64,000 nt of DNA from Chionis minor (Eukaryota > Chordata > Aves > Charadriiformes > Chionididae): assembly GCA_013398295.1 (NCBI GenBank), contig VZSF01011128.1, positions 229,671 through 293,670 of the forward strand, read 5' to 3'. Positions within the stretch are counted from its first letter, which is position 1. Each line of letters begins with the position of its first letter. Below the pieces are notes generated by a model. It saw only the letters and a program-made list of their open reading frames with translations, was not told where the DNA came from and did no database searches. A program made the translations under genes and the position numbers. Positions 40,201 through 53,945 of this stretch are shown piece by piece.

Positions 40201-43200
40201 TTTATTAATCTTCAACTTTTGGCAGTCCAGTGCTACTTATTATGCAGTGCCAAACCATTGAATTAATACTATTGAATGGGTTAGTTAATTATTCCACATA
40301 TTAGAAAGGATGTATCATCTTTTGCTTAGTCTAATTAGCTGGTTCATTCTTTTTTAGCCTTTCAAATCATGCAATTTGGAAAAATAAACTATTTTAAGGA
40401 TTGTCTGGTTTTTTGCATTTTACAGTTAGTTGTCAACTTTGGCATTTTAAAAAATCTTTTAGGATCAAGACATTGAAGGAAGATAATTAAATTTGTACAA
40501 ACAGCTCACAGTAGCCTAAAGTACTTTTGTTCACATGTATTTTACACACATGCTTGCATAATAGTTTTTTCTTACTGGTAAGAAGAAATTCAAGATTTTG
40601 CTAAGCTGGTATGCTTGAATGTAATTGTGTATTATTTGTGTTGACTACCTAGTACAAATGAGATTCTTTAATCGTGAAATCACCACTGTTCCCTTACCAG
40701 ATATAAAGGCAGGTATGTGAGTTGATATAAGCAGAGAACAAGGTAGAGGGAGATTGTTCTTGTTCTCAGTGTATTCTCAGTTTTCTCTTCAAGGACCACT
40801 ACCTCTACACCAATTGTTGCATAGTAGCACGCGTTTTTCCAAGGCTATTGTTTGAACAGTAAGAATCTTTTGGAATATTGAAGCAGTACCACCAATGGTG
40901 GTATAAAAGCTTAATAAGTAAAACCAAAACTTAGAACCTAAGTCACTTAGGAATTTGTATTTGGTATGTTAAGTTGCACTAGAAATTTAGGCTTGGGCTC
41001 TTTTGACAACTTTATCCTGTATGAATTTATCATTCTTATACAGCAGCTGTGCCTCAGCAGTCAAGGCCACATAATGATGAAGGCACAGAACCCTCAGCTT
41101 ATGTGATGTCTGCATGTCATGTAGCCAAACACAGACTCAAAATGGTTCTATTCAGGTATTCCAATGTGTATGTGATCTGTTGTCATAAGATGATGTGCTT
41201 ATCACAGAAGTAGAAGAACGGAGGTTGGCTGGTTTTTACTCAAATTTCAGCTACCTGCATACAGTCCAAAAGGGGAAGAGAGTAGCAGCAAGTGAACTGC
41301 AGGCCAGATGAACTCCAGTAGACCACATCTAATTCTTTTCTACAAGTAATGCATCCAATCTTTGTGGCATTAGGTTACCAAACTTCAGATAAATTACTTC
41401 AGGCTATAAGTATTTCTATATTCTTCCTATTTAAGGGCTGCTTTCTGTTAAAAAAAAAAAATAATAATCTGTGACTCCTATTTTAATTCCTTGAATTTAT
41501 GTTCATCAGTTGCCTGTAGGGCAAGACAATGTTAACAGACTAACTAGAGGAAATACTTTTGGTTTTGCTGTCTTTTTACATAGTCAAAAGAGATCCTCCT
41601 GTAACACAGTAATTCTTTTTTCAGAAAATAGGGAGAAACATGTTCTATTCAAAGTGTTAAATATGTTCCAAAGCTTGTAATTTTCTTCTGAAAATGCATG
41701 TTTAAGTACCAGTGAGAACGAGGATCCTAATTCATTGCAGGCTAGGCGGGTGAATAGGCTACTACAGGAACTTCTGTATGCTTCTGAAAAATAAATGTAC
41801 TTATTTCCTTTTATAAATTTATAAAATAATCCATTTATAGTAATCCGTTACTATATTTTATGTCTGGTTATGCATCTGGGTAAACCCAGTGGTATTCTGT
41901 CAACAATTTATTTTTTCTTTTTCATATTTTGAGTTTCTGTCACTCACTGGTAGAGAACAGCACACCACAATACGTACAATTAAATTGTATTGTTACTTAC
42001 TAGGTCAATGCAGTAGCAGAAATTTATGCAAATGAATAGGTAGGCTAATGATATGGTGCTGAAAAACCACATGTGGTCGATGCTGTAGACCAGGGCAGGA
42101 GGGAAAGCGCTGGCTGAAATTCGATCCAAATAGTGTTGGTATACATTATAATTTGTGTATATTCTTCTAGCCCTGGTTTAGAGAATGTTAATGGTACCTT
42201 CATTTCTGACATTATTTAGATTTATTTTGAGGTTTTGATCTGGAAGACAATGTTTTTGTTTGCAATTTCAGCCCTTCTGGATGTTCTGTTTCTTCAAGGC
42301 TGATGATAGTGATCACAATTACTACTGGGGATAAGGAATGGACGTTTTCCCTGCACAGTGATAACAGAAAAACTTATGGAGTAACACTGGCTCGCTTCAT
42401 GGTTGTTTCTGTTGAAACCAGCTGTAAAATTGCATGTTACAGTGTTTAGTGATTGTCTGTTGCTTCTTTTGCTTTGATTTCTTTGTGTTTAGTAAGGGAT
42501 TCTTTATTGCATAGTAGTCTAGCTTGCCAAAACCAATGGACAGCCAAAAGCAGGAAGGCCAGCTTTTCTTTTTTAACCTTGTTTCCTTGCTCCAATATTC
42601 TGAATTGCTCTCTGTAAGCTCTCTTGTGTCCCAAGCCACAGACTAGCCAAGATTTGTTGTCTGCAGGAATGTGGAGAATACCCTGTGGTCTCCTAAGCAT
42701 TCTTACCTAGCCTTTGTGGACTAATTAGAATTGACATATCCAATTAATTTATATGAATTATTACTTTCCCTAGAATGTCAATGTGAAGTGTATGGAATAG
42801 CCTGCTAGTGACACATGAATAAGCTGTGCAGCAGGGGACTCACATTTTCTTTTCTACCTCTTTCTTTCTACACTAAAGGAATTGAAAAGAAAGATGCTTG
42901 TAATATTTGTGTCCTGTATCATTTCTTACCTCATGATAAAATGTATTGCTAGATTTATACATTGCTTTTGATACATTAGAGAGTATTTGATTATAGCTTG
43001 CCACAAAAAGAAATCTTGTGAGAGATTCTTATCAATGCTACCACAAACATTAATCTCTGACAAAATAGTGCTTTACATCTTTCTTTTTCCATTTCTGTGT
43101 GATATTTGTGGTGGACTTTGAGCTGAGAATGCATTTGTTTCTACAGGGCCTTGAGGAAAGGGAGCATTAATTTTTTGCAAGACTGTAAGTGCAGGAATAA

Positions 43201-45360
43201 GAGCCAAGTGTTGACCTCCTTGAAGGGATGAAGCTCTAAGTTGTAGTGTGGGAACTGGTGCAAGTCAGGTTAAACTTTTTAGATCACTGCTTTTGTAGCA
43301 ACATTTATTATGTTACAATACTAGTAGCAATGCTGTTGTAGAAAACCACATGAATAAAATAAGCAGCTGCCATAGCCTCTTATTTTAAGTATGCAATATA
43401 ATATAGAATATTGCAATAGAATGCAAAAGGCTACAGAATATAATGTCTTTGGTTGATGTGCTTTTCACATAACTGTATTATGTTATGTGGTACTTAACAC
43501 TAAGAAACCGTGCCTTTCATTTGTGTGAAAGGGGGCATTGATTTGGCATTTTTAGAGCTTTATAGCCAAAGTGTCTGGATTCATGTAAATGTATACAGCA
43601 AAATTAAGTATGGTGAAGCTTTTATGAAAAGTGGCTTAGATAACTGAATCTTGACAAGAGCGTTTGGGTCAATATTCTAGAATTTGAGAGCTATGGAAAT
43701 ATCACTGTTCCTGAACAGTGCAGAAACACTGTCCAAACTTATAAATCTGGTCAGACATGTTGTGTTTTGAGATTTGCCTGGGGACTACGTTTAATTTTTT
43801 GTTAATTTTTGGTAGATGCATTAAATTTTGGAACCAATTAGAACTCTTCTGTGGTTGAATATAGTGCAGCTCTGACAGTGGGAATTCAATATTTCTCTGC
43901 TCTTTATTGGCTGACATAAAACATAATTACTGGTTGTTGATGCAAATCCACATTAATTTCTGTGCTAAGATGTCCATATGTGCACTGACTTGTAAAAACA
44001 AGACTCATGTCAGTGGCTTAGCTAGTCTTTATCCTTCTTGTTTGAATTCTTCAGGCACAAGAAGGGGAAACCTAGCAATGGCAAAAAAGTGCTGTTTCAA
44101 TACTGTAACTTTTCAGTTCTATCTGCTGTTGTCTTGCATGTTATACATACTTATTAGACCATTACAGATATATGCTTCATATTAAATAATTCTTACCGCT
44201 GACTACAAATCGTTGTCACAATAAACATGTCTGGAAATTGTTGGTCTGTTCTCATTGTGAGATTTTGAAAAGTTAGTGCTCCGTTCAGTAAAGCATAAAA
44301 ATACAGATCTTGCAAAGTATGCTGTGACTTCATAAAAATGCCACTAAAATACCATCCTTTTGTATGAGACTTAAACTCAGTAATTTTGAGTTCTAAATTC
44401 TGGAGTGCTCAGTGGTATCTCTCCATTCTGATCATTTATTGCAAGTACAGAAATAATACTTCAAGCAGTGTATATGGAAGGAAAACACTGTTTTTCTAAA
44501 ATCATTACTTGCAGCACTTGCTTTCTGTCAGAAACTAGCCTATGTTTTTGGTGTATTGCTACATAAGAACACTTATTTGTATACTATTGCATTAAACGTT
44601 TTAATATATAATTTAAATCAGTTAGCCAGATGAAACTGATGACTATGATTTAGCATGCTTTACTAAATGTCTCTACCAAAGCTGTTTGAATTCCCACACA
44701 TATTTGATTGTGAGAACAATCCAAATGTAAATAATTCTCAAAGCAGATGAGGTTTTCTGTGATTGTTTTGCCCATGTCTGCACTGGTTCTTCCCTGTAGC
44801 ACTTCTAGTAAGTTTTTGAACATTTTAGCCAATCTCAACCAAACTTGACAGAACAGTAAGACCACAAGGGATTCCTGCAAGTGCTGTGGTAGTCAGTAGG
44901 TTACTAGAAGGGTGTATCCTAAACCAGCTACTTTCTGGGAGAAAATGCACTTGATCCGTGGGCAGAGGCGTCAGCCATATGGCCAATGACAGGTCTGTGC
45001 CTGTGGTCTCTGTGGCCATCTCAGACTCTCCCGGACTCCCTGAGCTTGTGCCATCAGCCTCTATTCGTATGCAGACTGGCATGAGAGTCATGTGAAGAAG
45101 AGGATATGGGAATGAAGAGGACAAAGACCATTGAAAATCAGGCCTTTTCAGTACTACTGCTCACCAAACAATTTGTTATTCCTTACACTGTGATTTTAAA
45201 TCAGAATGTGTAAATATCTGTGCATAACTACTGGTTTGCCAGTATTGCAGTAACTTATGCTTGTGGTGTGTCAGCACTGCAAACCTTAGGAACTAGAATA
45301 TGCAGGGAGTGAAAGACAGTTTGTTGACTGAATCCAGCTAATGAAAGATTGATTACTGGA

Positions 45361-47345
45361 ATCATAGAATGGTTTGAATTAGAAGGGACCTTAAAGATCA
45401 TCTAGTTCCAATCCCTCTGCCATGGGCAAAGACACCTCCCACTAGACCAGCTTGCTCAAAGCCTGACCCAGCCTGGCATTGAACCTCTGCAGCCTCTCTG
45501 GGCAACCTGTTCCAGTGCCTCATCACCCTCAGAGTAAAGAATTTCTTCCTAATATCTAATCTAAGGTCTGCCCAGAGCCTTTTCTTCTCAGTTGGCTGAA
45601 CAACCCCAACTCTCTCAGCCTGTCTTCATAGAAGAGGTCCTCCAGCCTTCTGATGATCTTCGTGGCCCTCCTCTGGACTTGATCCAACAGGTCCATTTCT
45701 TCTTATGTTGGGGGCTTCAGAGCTGGATGCAGTACTCCAGGTCAGGTCTCAGCAGAGCAGAGTAGTGGGGGAGAATCACTTCCCTCGACTTGCTGGCCAC
45801 GCTGCTTTTGGTGCAGCGCAGGATACAGTTGGACTTCTGGGCTGCAAGCACACATTGCTGGGTCTTGTTGAGCTTCTCATCAACCAGCACCTCCCATGTC
45901 TTCCTCAGGGCTGCTCTCAATGCATTCTCTGCCCAGCCTGTATTTTTGCTTGGGATTGTCCCAACCCATGTGAAGGACCTTGCACCTGGCCTTGCTGAAT
46001 TTCACAAGGTTGGCATGAGCCCACCTCTCAAGCCTGTCCCGGTCCCTCTGGATGGCATTCCTTCCCTCCAGTGTGTTGACTGCTCCGCACAGCTTCGTGT
46101 CTTTGGTGAACTTGCTAAGCGTACACTCAATCCCATTGTCCATGTTGTCAACAAAGATGTTAAACAGCACCAGCCCCAATACTGGCGCATGAGGAACACC
46201 ACTTCTCACTGATTGCCACTTGGACATCAAGCTGTTGATGGCAACTCTTTGAGTGTGGCCATCTGTCAAATCCACATCTCCAATTTAGACAAGGATGTTG
46301 TAGGGATAGTGTCAAATGCTTTGCACAAGTCCTGGTAGATGATGTCAGTTGCTTTTCCCTTATCCACCAATCCTGTAACCCTGCCATAGAAGGCTACCAA
46401 ATTGTCAGACGAGATTTGCCTTTAGTGGAAGACATGTTGGCTGCCACCAATCACTTCCTTATTTTCTGTGTGCCTCAGCATAATTTTCAGGAGGATCTGT
46501 TCTGTGATCTTGCCAAGCACAGAGGTGACGCTCACTGGCCTGTAGTTCCCCAGGTCTTCCTTTTTTCCCTCTTTAAAAATGGGGGTTATGTTTCCCCTTT
46601 TCCAGTCAGCAGGAATTTCACCAGACTGCTGCAACTTCTCAAATATGATGGATAGTGGCTTAGCAACTTCGTCCACTAGTTCTCTCACGACCTGCAGATG
46701 CATCTCATCAGGTCCCATGGATTTGTGCACCTTCAGGTTACTTAGATGGTCTTGAACCTGATCTTCTCCCAGTCCTTGCCTTTACCTTCTGTGACTTGGG
46801 CAGTGCGGCTAGAACACTTGCTGGCGAAGACCAAGGCAAAAAAGTCATTGAAGACCTCAGCCTTGTCCATATCCCAGGTAGCAAAGTCTCCCATTTCCTT
46901 TCAGAGAAGGCTCATGTTTTCCCTAGTCTTCCTTTTATTACTGATGTACCCGTAGAAGCTTTTCTTGTTGCCCTTGACATCCCTGGACAGATTCAATTCT
47001 GTCAGGGCTTTAGCTTCCTAACCTGATACCTGGCTGCTCGGACAATTTCTCTGTATTCTTCCCAGGCTACCTGTCCTTGCTTCCACCCTCTGTAGGCTTC
47101 CTTTTTCTGTTTCAGATTGTCCATTGCTCCTGAGCTTGAAGGAAGTGGTCCTTGAATATTAACCAGCTTTCCTGGGCCCCTCCTCACTCCACGGCTTTAT
47201 CCCATGGTACTCTGCCAAGCAGATCCCTGAAGAGGTCAAAGTCTGCTCTCCTGAAGTCCAGGGTAGTGGGCCTGGTGTGCACCCTCCTTGCTGCCCTAAG
47301 GATCTTGAACTCCACCATTTCATGGTCACTGCTGCCAAGTCACCT
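45361..47345 (-). mobile_element. CR1 LINE, ~2 kb, minus strand, EN end through 3' UTR
   Basis: The 3' end is at the left (atcatagaatggtttgaat, then agaagggacc). Going rightward on the minus strand the element contains the 3' UTR, the C-terminal region, the reverse transcriptase domain and the last part of the AP-endonuclease domain. The most 5' recognisable coding is at about 47301-47340, where the minus strand reads GSSDHEMVEFKIL; this holds the Ser-Asp-His signature that closes the endonuclease active site. After that the sequence returns to ordinary intron near 47345. It is the longest CR1 in the window but still lacks ORF1, most of the endonuclease and the 5' UTR. It lies antisense to CNKSR2 in intron 2. 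Confidence 0.95.
45705..47340 (-). pseudogene. CR1 ORF2 remnant (endonuclease tail + reverse transcriptase)
   Basis: The polyprotein fragment is interrupted by frameshifts and stops but readable in pieces. At 47002-47187 it shows [20 protein letters not shown], the linker before the RT. At 46422-46730 it shows [14 protein letters not shown] and [20 protein letters not shown], the RT fingers region. At 45880-46275 it shows the palm, thumb and C-terminal part (VLGLVLFNIFVDNMDNGIEC). The RT catalytic motif, normally Phe-Ala-Asp-Asp, reads Phe-Thr-Lys-Asp at 46099-46110, so a metal-binding aspartate is lost. The C-terminal segment at 45717-45920 (SREVILPHYSALLRPDLEYC) is well preserved. It is an inactive copy. 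Confidence 0.92.
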
Positions 47346-50300
47346 GGGTAATTACATTAAATAGGAGGGGGAAGGTGTATTAGATTAAGGGCATATGGGA
47401 TGCTGGGTTTGGAACAAAAAGGAAGAATAATACAGACTATTGCAGGAAGAGATTTACTTTTCCCTATTAAATGAAAAAAGTATTATTCCACTAACATCAA
47501 ACTCAAGTTTCTTTAAAATCAACCAGAAGTTCAGTGATATACAGAAATTTCTTTGTTTTTTCATGTGTTAAAATCTTAAACACCAAAGAAATTGTCTCTG
47601 TTATGGTCCACATGGAATACATTGATAATTCTTAGTCTTTTAATGAAAAATAATTGCACTAATACTTACAAGGTATTTTAAATAATTAGGTATTAACAAT
47701 AGCATGAACATTTAAAATTAGCTTTTTATTTTTATGAAGCCTGTACTTTTCTCTTTTTTCATTGGAAATGATTACATTTTATTTATTGCTTATGAGTTTC
47801 ATTTGCAAAATCTTCTTTTCCTTGCAGAAAGCAATAGTTCATTTTTTCTTTAGGATCCTGAATTCAAATCTGTACTGAACAATGCAATGCATGTTATATT
47901 GCACTGGTAGCAAGTGCTGTAGCATAGAGATTCTCTGTGCAAAGGAAACACAGGGAGTACGTCAGTGTCAGTTAAGAATGATGACATTTTCCCTACGATG
48001 GAAAAAACTGAAAAATTGCTTTTCTTATTTGCAAGGAGCAATTTCTCTCATATGTTCCCAGTAAGTTATTTTTCATACCACTCAGTGTTACAATATTAAT
48101 CACTATAAGCCGCCTGAATTCCCAAGTAATTATCTGTGATCAGTTATTGTTATAGATAAATTCATATGCATGCAAATATATATATGTATGCACATGCATA
48201 TTCATGTAATTGACGTTGACTGTGAGTTGCTTGAGCAGCCTTCAGCAAATTCATGATAAAAATAGGTAAATTAACTTTTTTCATATTCTCGTTAATGGCC
48301 ATTCAAAAGAATCTTATTACTAATTTAATTTTTCTATGCTTCTGTCTGGATTATTATGCATATATGTGACATATCTTTCCTGAATTGATATAAGTTTTAC
48401 ATGGAACTACCAGTTCTGAAAGAACCTAAGCTAAATGTCTGACCTAAGTGAAATGGTCAGTGTTGACATTATATTTCCAAAAGACAAGCCTGTCGTTTAT
48501 TCTCTGAACTTTGAATAATTCACCACTATTTAAAATTCTAATTTTGTGTTATGTACTGAATCTCTTATCCTCTGTAATCTTGCATTTCTGTCTTATCATT
48601 CATTTTAAAAGGTACTTTAAAAATTTGAACAAAAATTACTTCTATGATTGGATGGTGGTTTCCTATACAAAACTATGATTATTCTTAAATAAATAGCAAA
48701 GGTTAACTGGTCATAAGGTTATACTAACAAACAATAAAGGTTTGTGGTTATTGAACAGTGTGCTATACCTGTGCAGCTTCACTAAGTTTTTCTGAGAAAG
48801 AAAATTGCACATGAATAAACATGAGAGTACTGGAACCCTATAGTATAGGCTTGAGACAGTTTGTCCATCACATAAAACCAGTGGAGATCCCTGGATCGAC
48901 AGCAGCAAATTTAAAGAAGAATTTGACTTTAATTCAGGTATTTCTAAGAGAGAGTAGCATGCAGAATCGCACATACTGGGAAACAACAGTTGCAGGCATG
49001 GTAACCACTAATGCAGGCAATATTTGGTAATAATTTTTAAAAGTTAGCAGATTGTGATCTAATATGTTTTTATAGGTAATATCTACTAGGTCATCCTTTG
49101 GTCTTGTTTATTTATCATGGTATCCCCAATTAGCCTATTCTGCATAGCTTATTTTCATACACATATGGAAGAGGTCAAGCCATCACAGATGTCTGGCTTA
49201 CATATGGGTTTTTTAATTGAAACCGTATGCAGATCAGTCCTTACTTAATACTGAAGTAAAGTAATTGGAAACAATTTACTGTGTGATGTGAAAAAAAGCG
49301 GCAAAATAGATTAACTTCCTCCATCCTCTCGGGTCTTGCTTTTGTGCGTATCAGAAAAGAAATGCTGCCACAGCTTTATTTTCCTACTGGTATTTTTTCC
49401 GAGAGTTGACATTGAAGCTATTAAATATGTACGGATGTCGGCTTGACAGAGGACGAATGATGTATGGATGGTGCAATACATTCACTGTTTTATGTTCGTA
49501 TGTTCATGAGGTTTCATAATTTCATGCTGCTGTAATATTACAGTTTTGTTCAAATGATAGGAGAAAACATTAAATGCATTTCGAAATGGAGAAAAATTTT
49601 TAAATGCAAATTCACTTCTAGGGAGTTTAGATCAAAACTCTTTGTCAAGATGGAGTTGACCAGAAAATGTGAATTAGAAGTACAGTGGGAGAGCAGTAAC
49701 GAACAGCTCAGAGGGATGCTGCTGAAATTCAAAGGAAAAGTAGCAAAAGCATTCTCTTTCAGATATACTGAAGTACTATTTTAAGCATAGGTTAGCATCA
49801 ATCTCTCCTGGTTCTGCAACTGATGGTTCATTGCCTCCACAGAAATAAGTCTATTGATGGTTCAGAGGTGTAAAGACCATGCTCCACTTTACAACTGAAA
49901 TGAGACTTGACTTCTCCTTTCAAAGGGAATCCCTTCTCTTGAAAGTTTCCTTTCTTCAAGCTTTTGTGAGAATGGGCATTAGACAAATAGCTGTTTCAAG
50001 GTTTTAGATGATTCCAAGAAAAAAGTAAAATATATAAAACAGCTGATCCCCAATATATCTTTAGTCCTGTTCTGTTTGTAATGTCAGATGATTTCAAGAT
50101 AAGGAGTATCTGTTACATCTAATCATACATTTTGATCTTGAAAATACAAAAGTTTGTTTTGGCTGCGTATTGTTTAATAAAATCTTAGAACATCTTTTTT
50201 TTCCTACTATTGTTCTATAGTCACTGCTACAGACTTCCATTCTAGGCTACTTTTTAAATAGTTATTTCTAAAACAGAAATATATATAAGGTATATAGCAA

Positions 50301-53300
50301 GGTATACATATTTAGACTATTTAAAAACAGAAAAAAAATCAAGTATTTCCTGAATGAGAAATCTAAAACTGTGAAGAATATAAGAACATTTTAGATGTAA
50401 AAAAATAAATAAAATCTCTTTGAGGGGTAGAGAAAACAAAAGGAAGAAACCGGGAAAAAAACCGTATGGGGGAAAAATGAAATTAAAGTATTCCTTGGAT
50501 ACAGCCAGCAGACTCAGAGTGGGACAATCTTTAAAAATATATTTCGATGTGTTACAAAGTGAACCTTCTGTATGTCAAAAGTCTGTCAGACCAGTGGCCC
50601 AAGTCATCTGGGACCAGATGTTGTAATTAAGGCATTTTTATTTGCATAGAGGTACACTTTCTTTATACTTGACATTATCATGGCAATAAGCAGTCTACAT
50701 AATTTCATGTTTTTACAGATCTTAACCAAAAATTACATTGATGTGTCATGATGTGCTGGATCATATTGTGTGACCACATAGTATGGGGAGATATAGATTT
50801 GAAATGCATACTTCTCACCCTGATTATCCTGTCAGAGATACTTGGGTATTCAATTTGTTTAATGTTGTAGGACATTTTTAAATGCCTGTGCTCTATGTAA
50901 TGAATTTAATTTTCTCCTACCTTTTTGTGTTTCAGCTACTTGTACCACAGTAATATATTCTCACTCTCTCACTCTCTCCCCATAGATAGATACATATACG
51001 TACATAAACAGAAACATTAAGATGTTCCAGTTTATTCAAGCTTACCCAATTAGAGATAGTGTTTGGATGTTGCACAACTTAAATGACATTGACTTCATTA
51101 GGACTAAGCAGACCAAGAATATTTTATGCAGGTTGTTCAGAGATCTGTAGGAAGAGCTACAATGTAAAAGCTACTTCGGCAGGAGATAGGAATACCGGTT
51201 AATTCTTGATCTCCTAACCATTTCAGGGTAGAAACTAGTATAGTGTGCGGTTTTAGCCTGGTATGTAGTGGGTCAAGTCTTGTCATAATCCGTGACCCTT
51301 CTGAGATCCACGAACAATAAACCTGCATACTCTGTCCACGGTTTTCTCTTCATCATCTGTTGTCCGCAGTCGCTTCAAGGTCTAGTCTAGTAGTGTATTT
51401 TTCATGTTGTCAGAGGAGATATCTGCAGGGTTATAGCCTCATCATCTGCTTTTCTCTAACTCGGCTCCTCTTACCAGCTGTCTGCTCATTTGACTCTCTT
51501 AACACTTAAACACAATTTTAACAATTTATTTAAATACCTTATTCTGAAAAAAGATCTGTGGCAGTGGCTGGTTTTATGGCCTTTTCAAGTCTGATTTTTA
51601 AAGGAAAGACTGTCGTGTTCTAATTCTTACTTGAAATCAGAAACACGCGGCTTTTTCAATAAAATTACTTTTCAAGGCACCTTAATTATGCCTGATTACA
51701 TTTATACATATCAATTACAATGGAAATGCTAAAGCTTCTTCTGGAAGTTAAAAATATAATGCAAATTTTAAGTTTTTAAATGAGGTTAAAATATTTAATC
51801 TTAACACTATCTATTTAATGTATCTATTTACAAGATAATAGGAAGGTATGTGAGGTGCTTAGAAGCACTGTGACAAGTCCCAAATTATAGACTCAGGAGA
51901 CAAGAAAGAATGGTGACAGAATTTGCTCTGAAAGGTAGGATAATTGTAATGGAAGGGAGCACAAGCGGGAATTGAGGTAATATACTCTAATTTGTATTAT
52001 GATGTTGCATGTTTGCATAGCATTAGCATAGTTATTAATGAATTCAATACTTTTATTTTTAGGAAATATCATTGTGTTCTGTGCACGTAAACTAGGCTAT
52101 AATACGGCAGTTTAACTGTCATAATAAACTGACAGACAAATGTTATTAAACACAGTGAAAAGGATTGGTTTTATTATATAATGTTGCTAATTTACTGATT
52201 TAGAATGAGAAGAGCTTTTAGAGAAAAAGCTGAAACAAATTTGGGCAATGTTTTACTTGAAGTGCAGTCCCCAAACATTAAGGTGGAATGTATTTTCTTA
52301 ATATATTTATAGTTTGTAAAACAACAGATGCTAGGATTTTGTGTTTTTCTAAAATAAGTTAACTATTGAACATTTGACTTTAAGTAGCACATATCAAGGT
52401 GTGCCCTCTATTTTTTTCCTTTCCCTAATGCAGAACAAAGTAAATTTATTTAGTAAGCTAGGCTTCTTTTGTTATTTGGGAAATCGATCTTGATTAATAT
52501 CAAAATCGGTATAATTTTGTGTGTTAATATATTTTGGTGTGCAGTACAGCATCTCCTTGCTATAAAGTAACCGGAATGGCCATTATAATAGTAATTCCAC
52601 TAGACATTTACTACAGACAGATAAGTGAAACTGTGCAGAAGTGGAGGTTTGTGATAAGACATTCTGAGAATTAGGTCATGTTGGGTTCAATTGCCTCTTA
52701 CTCAGACGCCTCACTCACTCCCTTGCTCACAGAGTATGTGATTATGATCATTACCCAATTAAAACACTACTGTGCAGTGACAAGTCTGACACTGTATGAA
52801 CTACATCTGACACAGTGAATAAAACTTACATGGTTTCTTTGTTTCATTTTAACTTGTCGCTAAGTGTTGTCAAAACTTGTATTTTATTATATTCATTGTC
52901 CCATTTTTACCATTCAGGAAACGTGTCCGGCTTTAGGTTCCAGTCTCTAGACCTGAACTTGTGTACTGATGTTATACTGATCACTAACGGATTTTGTTAG
53001 TTGGTTTTAGACGCAGGACATTTTTAGGCATCATATAAGACTGCTGTTAGGCTAAGATTGGAGAGAGGTGGATTTGATGGATGGACTGTTAGATGGTTAA
53101 GGAACTGGATGGATGGACACATCCAAAGAGTTACAGTCAGTGGCTCAATGTCCAAATAGAAACCAGTAGTCAGTGGCATCCTTCAAGGGTGTCTACTGGA
53201 CCAATACTGTTTAATGATGACATAGACAAGGGTATTGAGTGTACCCTCAAGTCTGCAGATGCCACCGAGCTGAACACTGCAGCCCATATGTTAAAGGGAA

Positions 53301-53476
53301 GGGGTGCCATCTGGAGAGACCTTGACAGGCTTAAGAAGTGGGCCTGTGTGAACCTCACAAAGTTCACCTAGGCCAAGTGCAGGGTCCCACACATGGGTCA
53401 AGGGAATTGCAAATATTAGTACAGACCGGGTGACAAATTGACTGAAAACAGCCCTGCAGAGAAGGGCTTGGGGATA

Positions 53477-53945
53477 GGGGTAGATAAAAAATTGGACATG
53501 AGATGGTAATGTGCACTTACAGCCAAGAAAGCCAAACTGCGTAAGAAGCAGCATGGCCAGCAGATGGAAGGAGTTGGTTCTCCTCCTCTACTCCGCTGTC
53601 AGGAGACTCCCCTGGAGTACTGCAGACAGCTCTGGGGCTCCTAGTCCAAGACAGGCATGGGTCCAGAGGGGGCTTACAAAAACGAGCAGAGGGCTGGAAC
53701 ACCTCTCCTANGGGGTAGATAAAAAATTGGACATGAGATGGTAATGTGCACTTACAGCCAAGAAAGCCAAACTGCGTAAGAAGCAGCATGGCCAGCAGAT
53801 GGAAGGAGTTGGTTCTCCTCCTCTACTCCGCTGTCAGGAGACTCCCCTGGAGTACTGCAGACAGCTCTGGGGCTCCTAGTCCAAGACAGGCATGGGTCCA
53901 GAGGGGGCTTACAAAAACGAGCAGAGGGCTGGAACACCTCTCCTA
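53477..53945 (+). repeat. Perfect 234-bp direct duplication around a single N
   Basis: Bases 53477-53710 and 53712-53945 are identical by eye over the whole 234 bp, beginning ggggtagataaaaaattgg and ending aacacctctccta, with an N at 53711 between them. The preceding and following CR1 sequence continues normally if one copy is removed. A perfect repeat that starts exactly at an undetermined base, inside an old diverged element, points to two overlapping contig ends that were joined rather than merged. Confidence 0.95.
53711..53711. other. Assembly gap or ambiguous base (N)
   Basis: Single N at the junction of the two identical blocks. Most likely a closed scaffold gap of unknown size. Confidence 0.95.
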
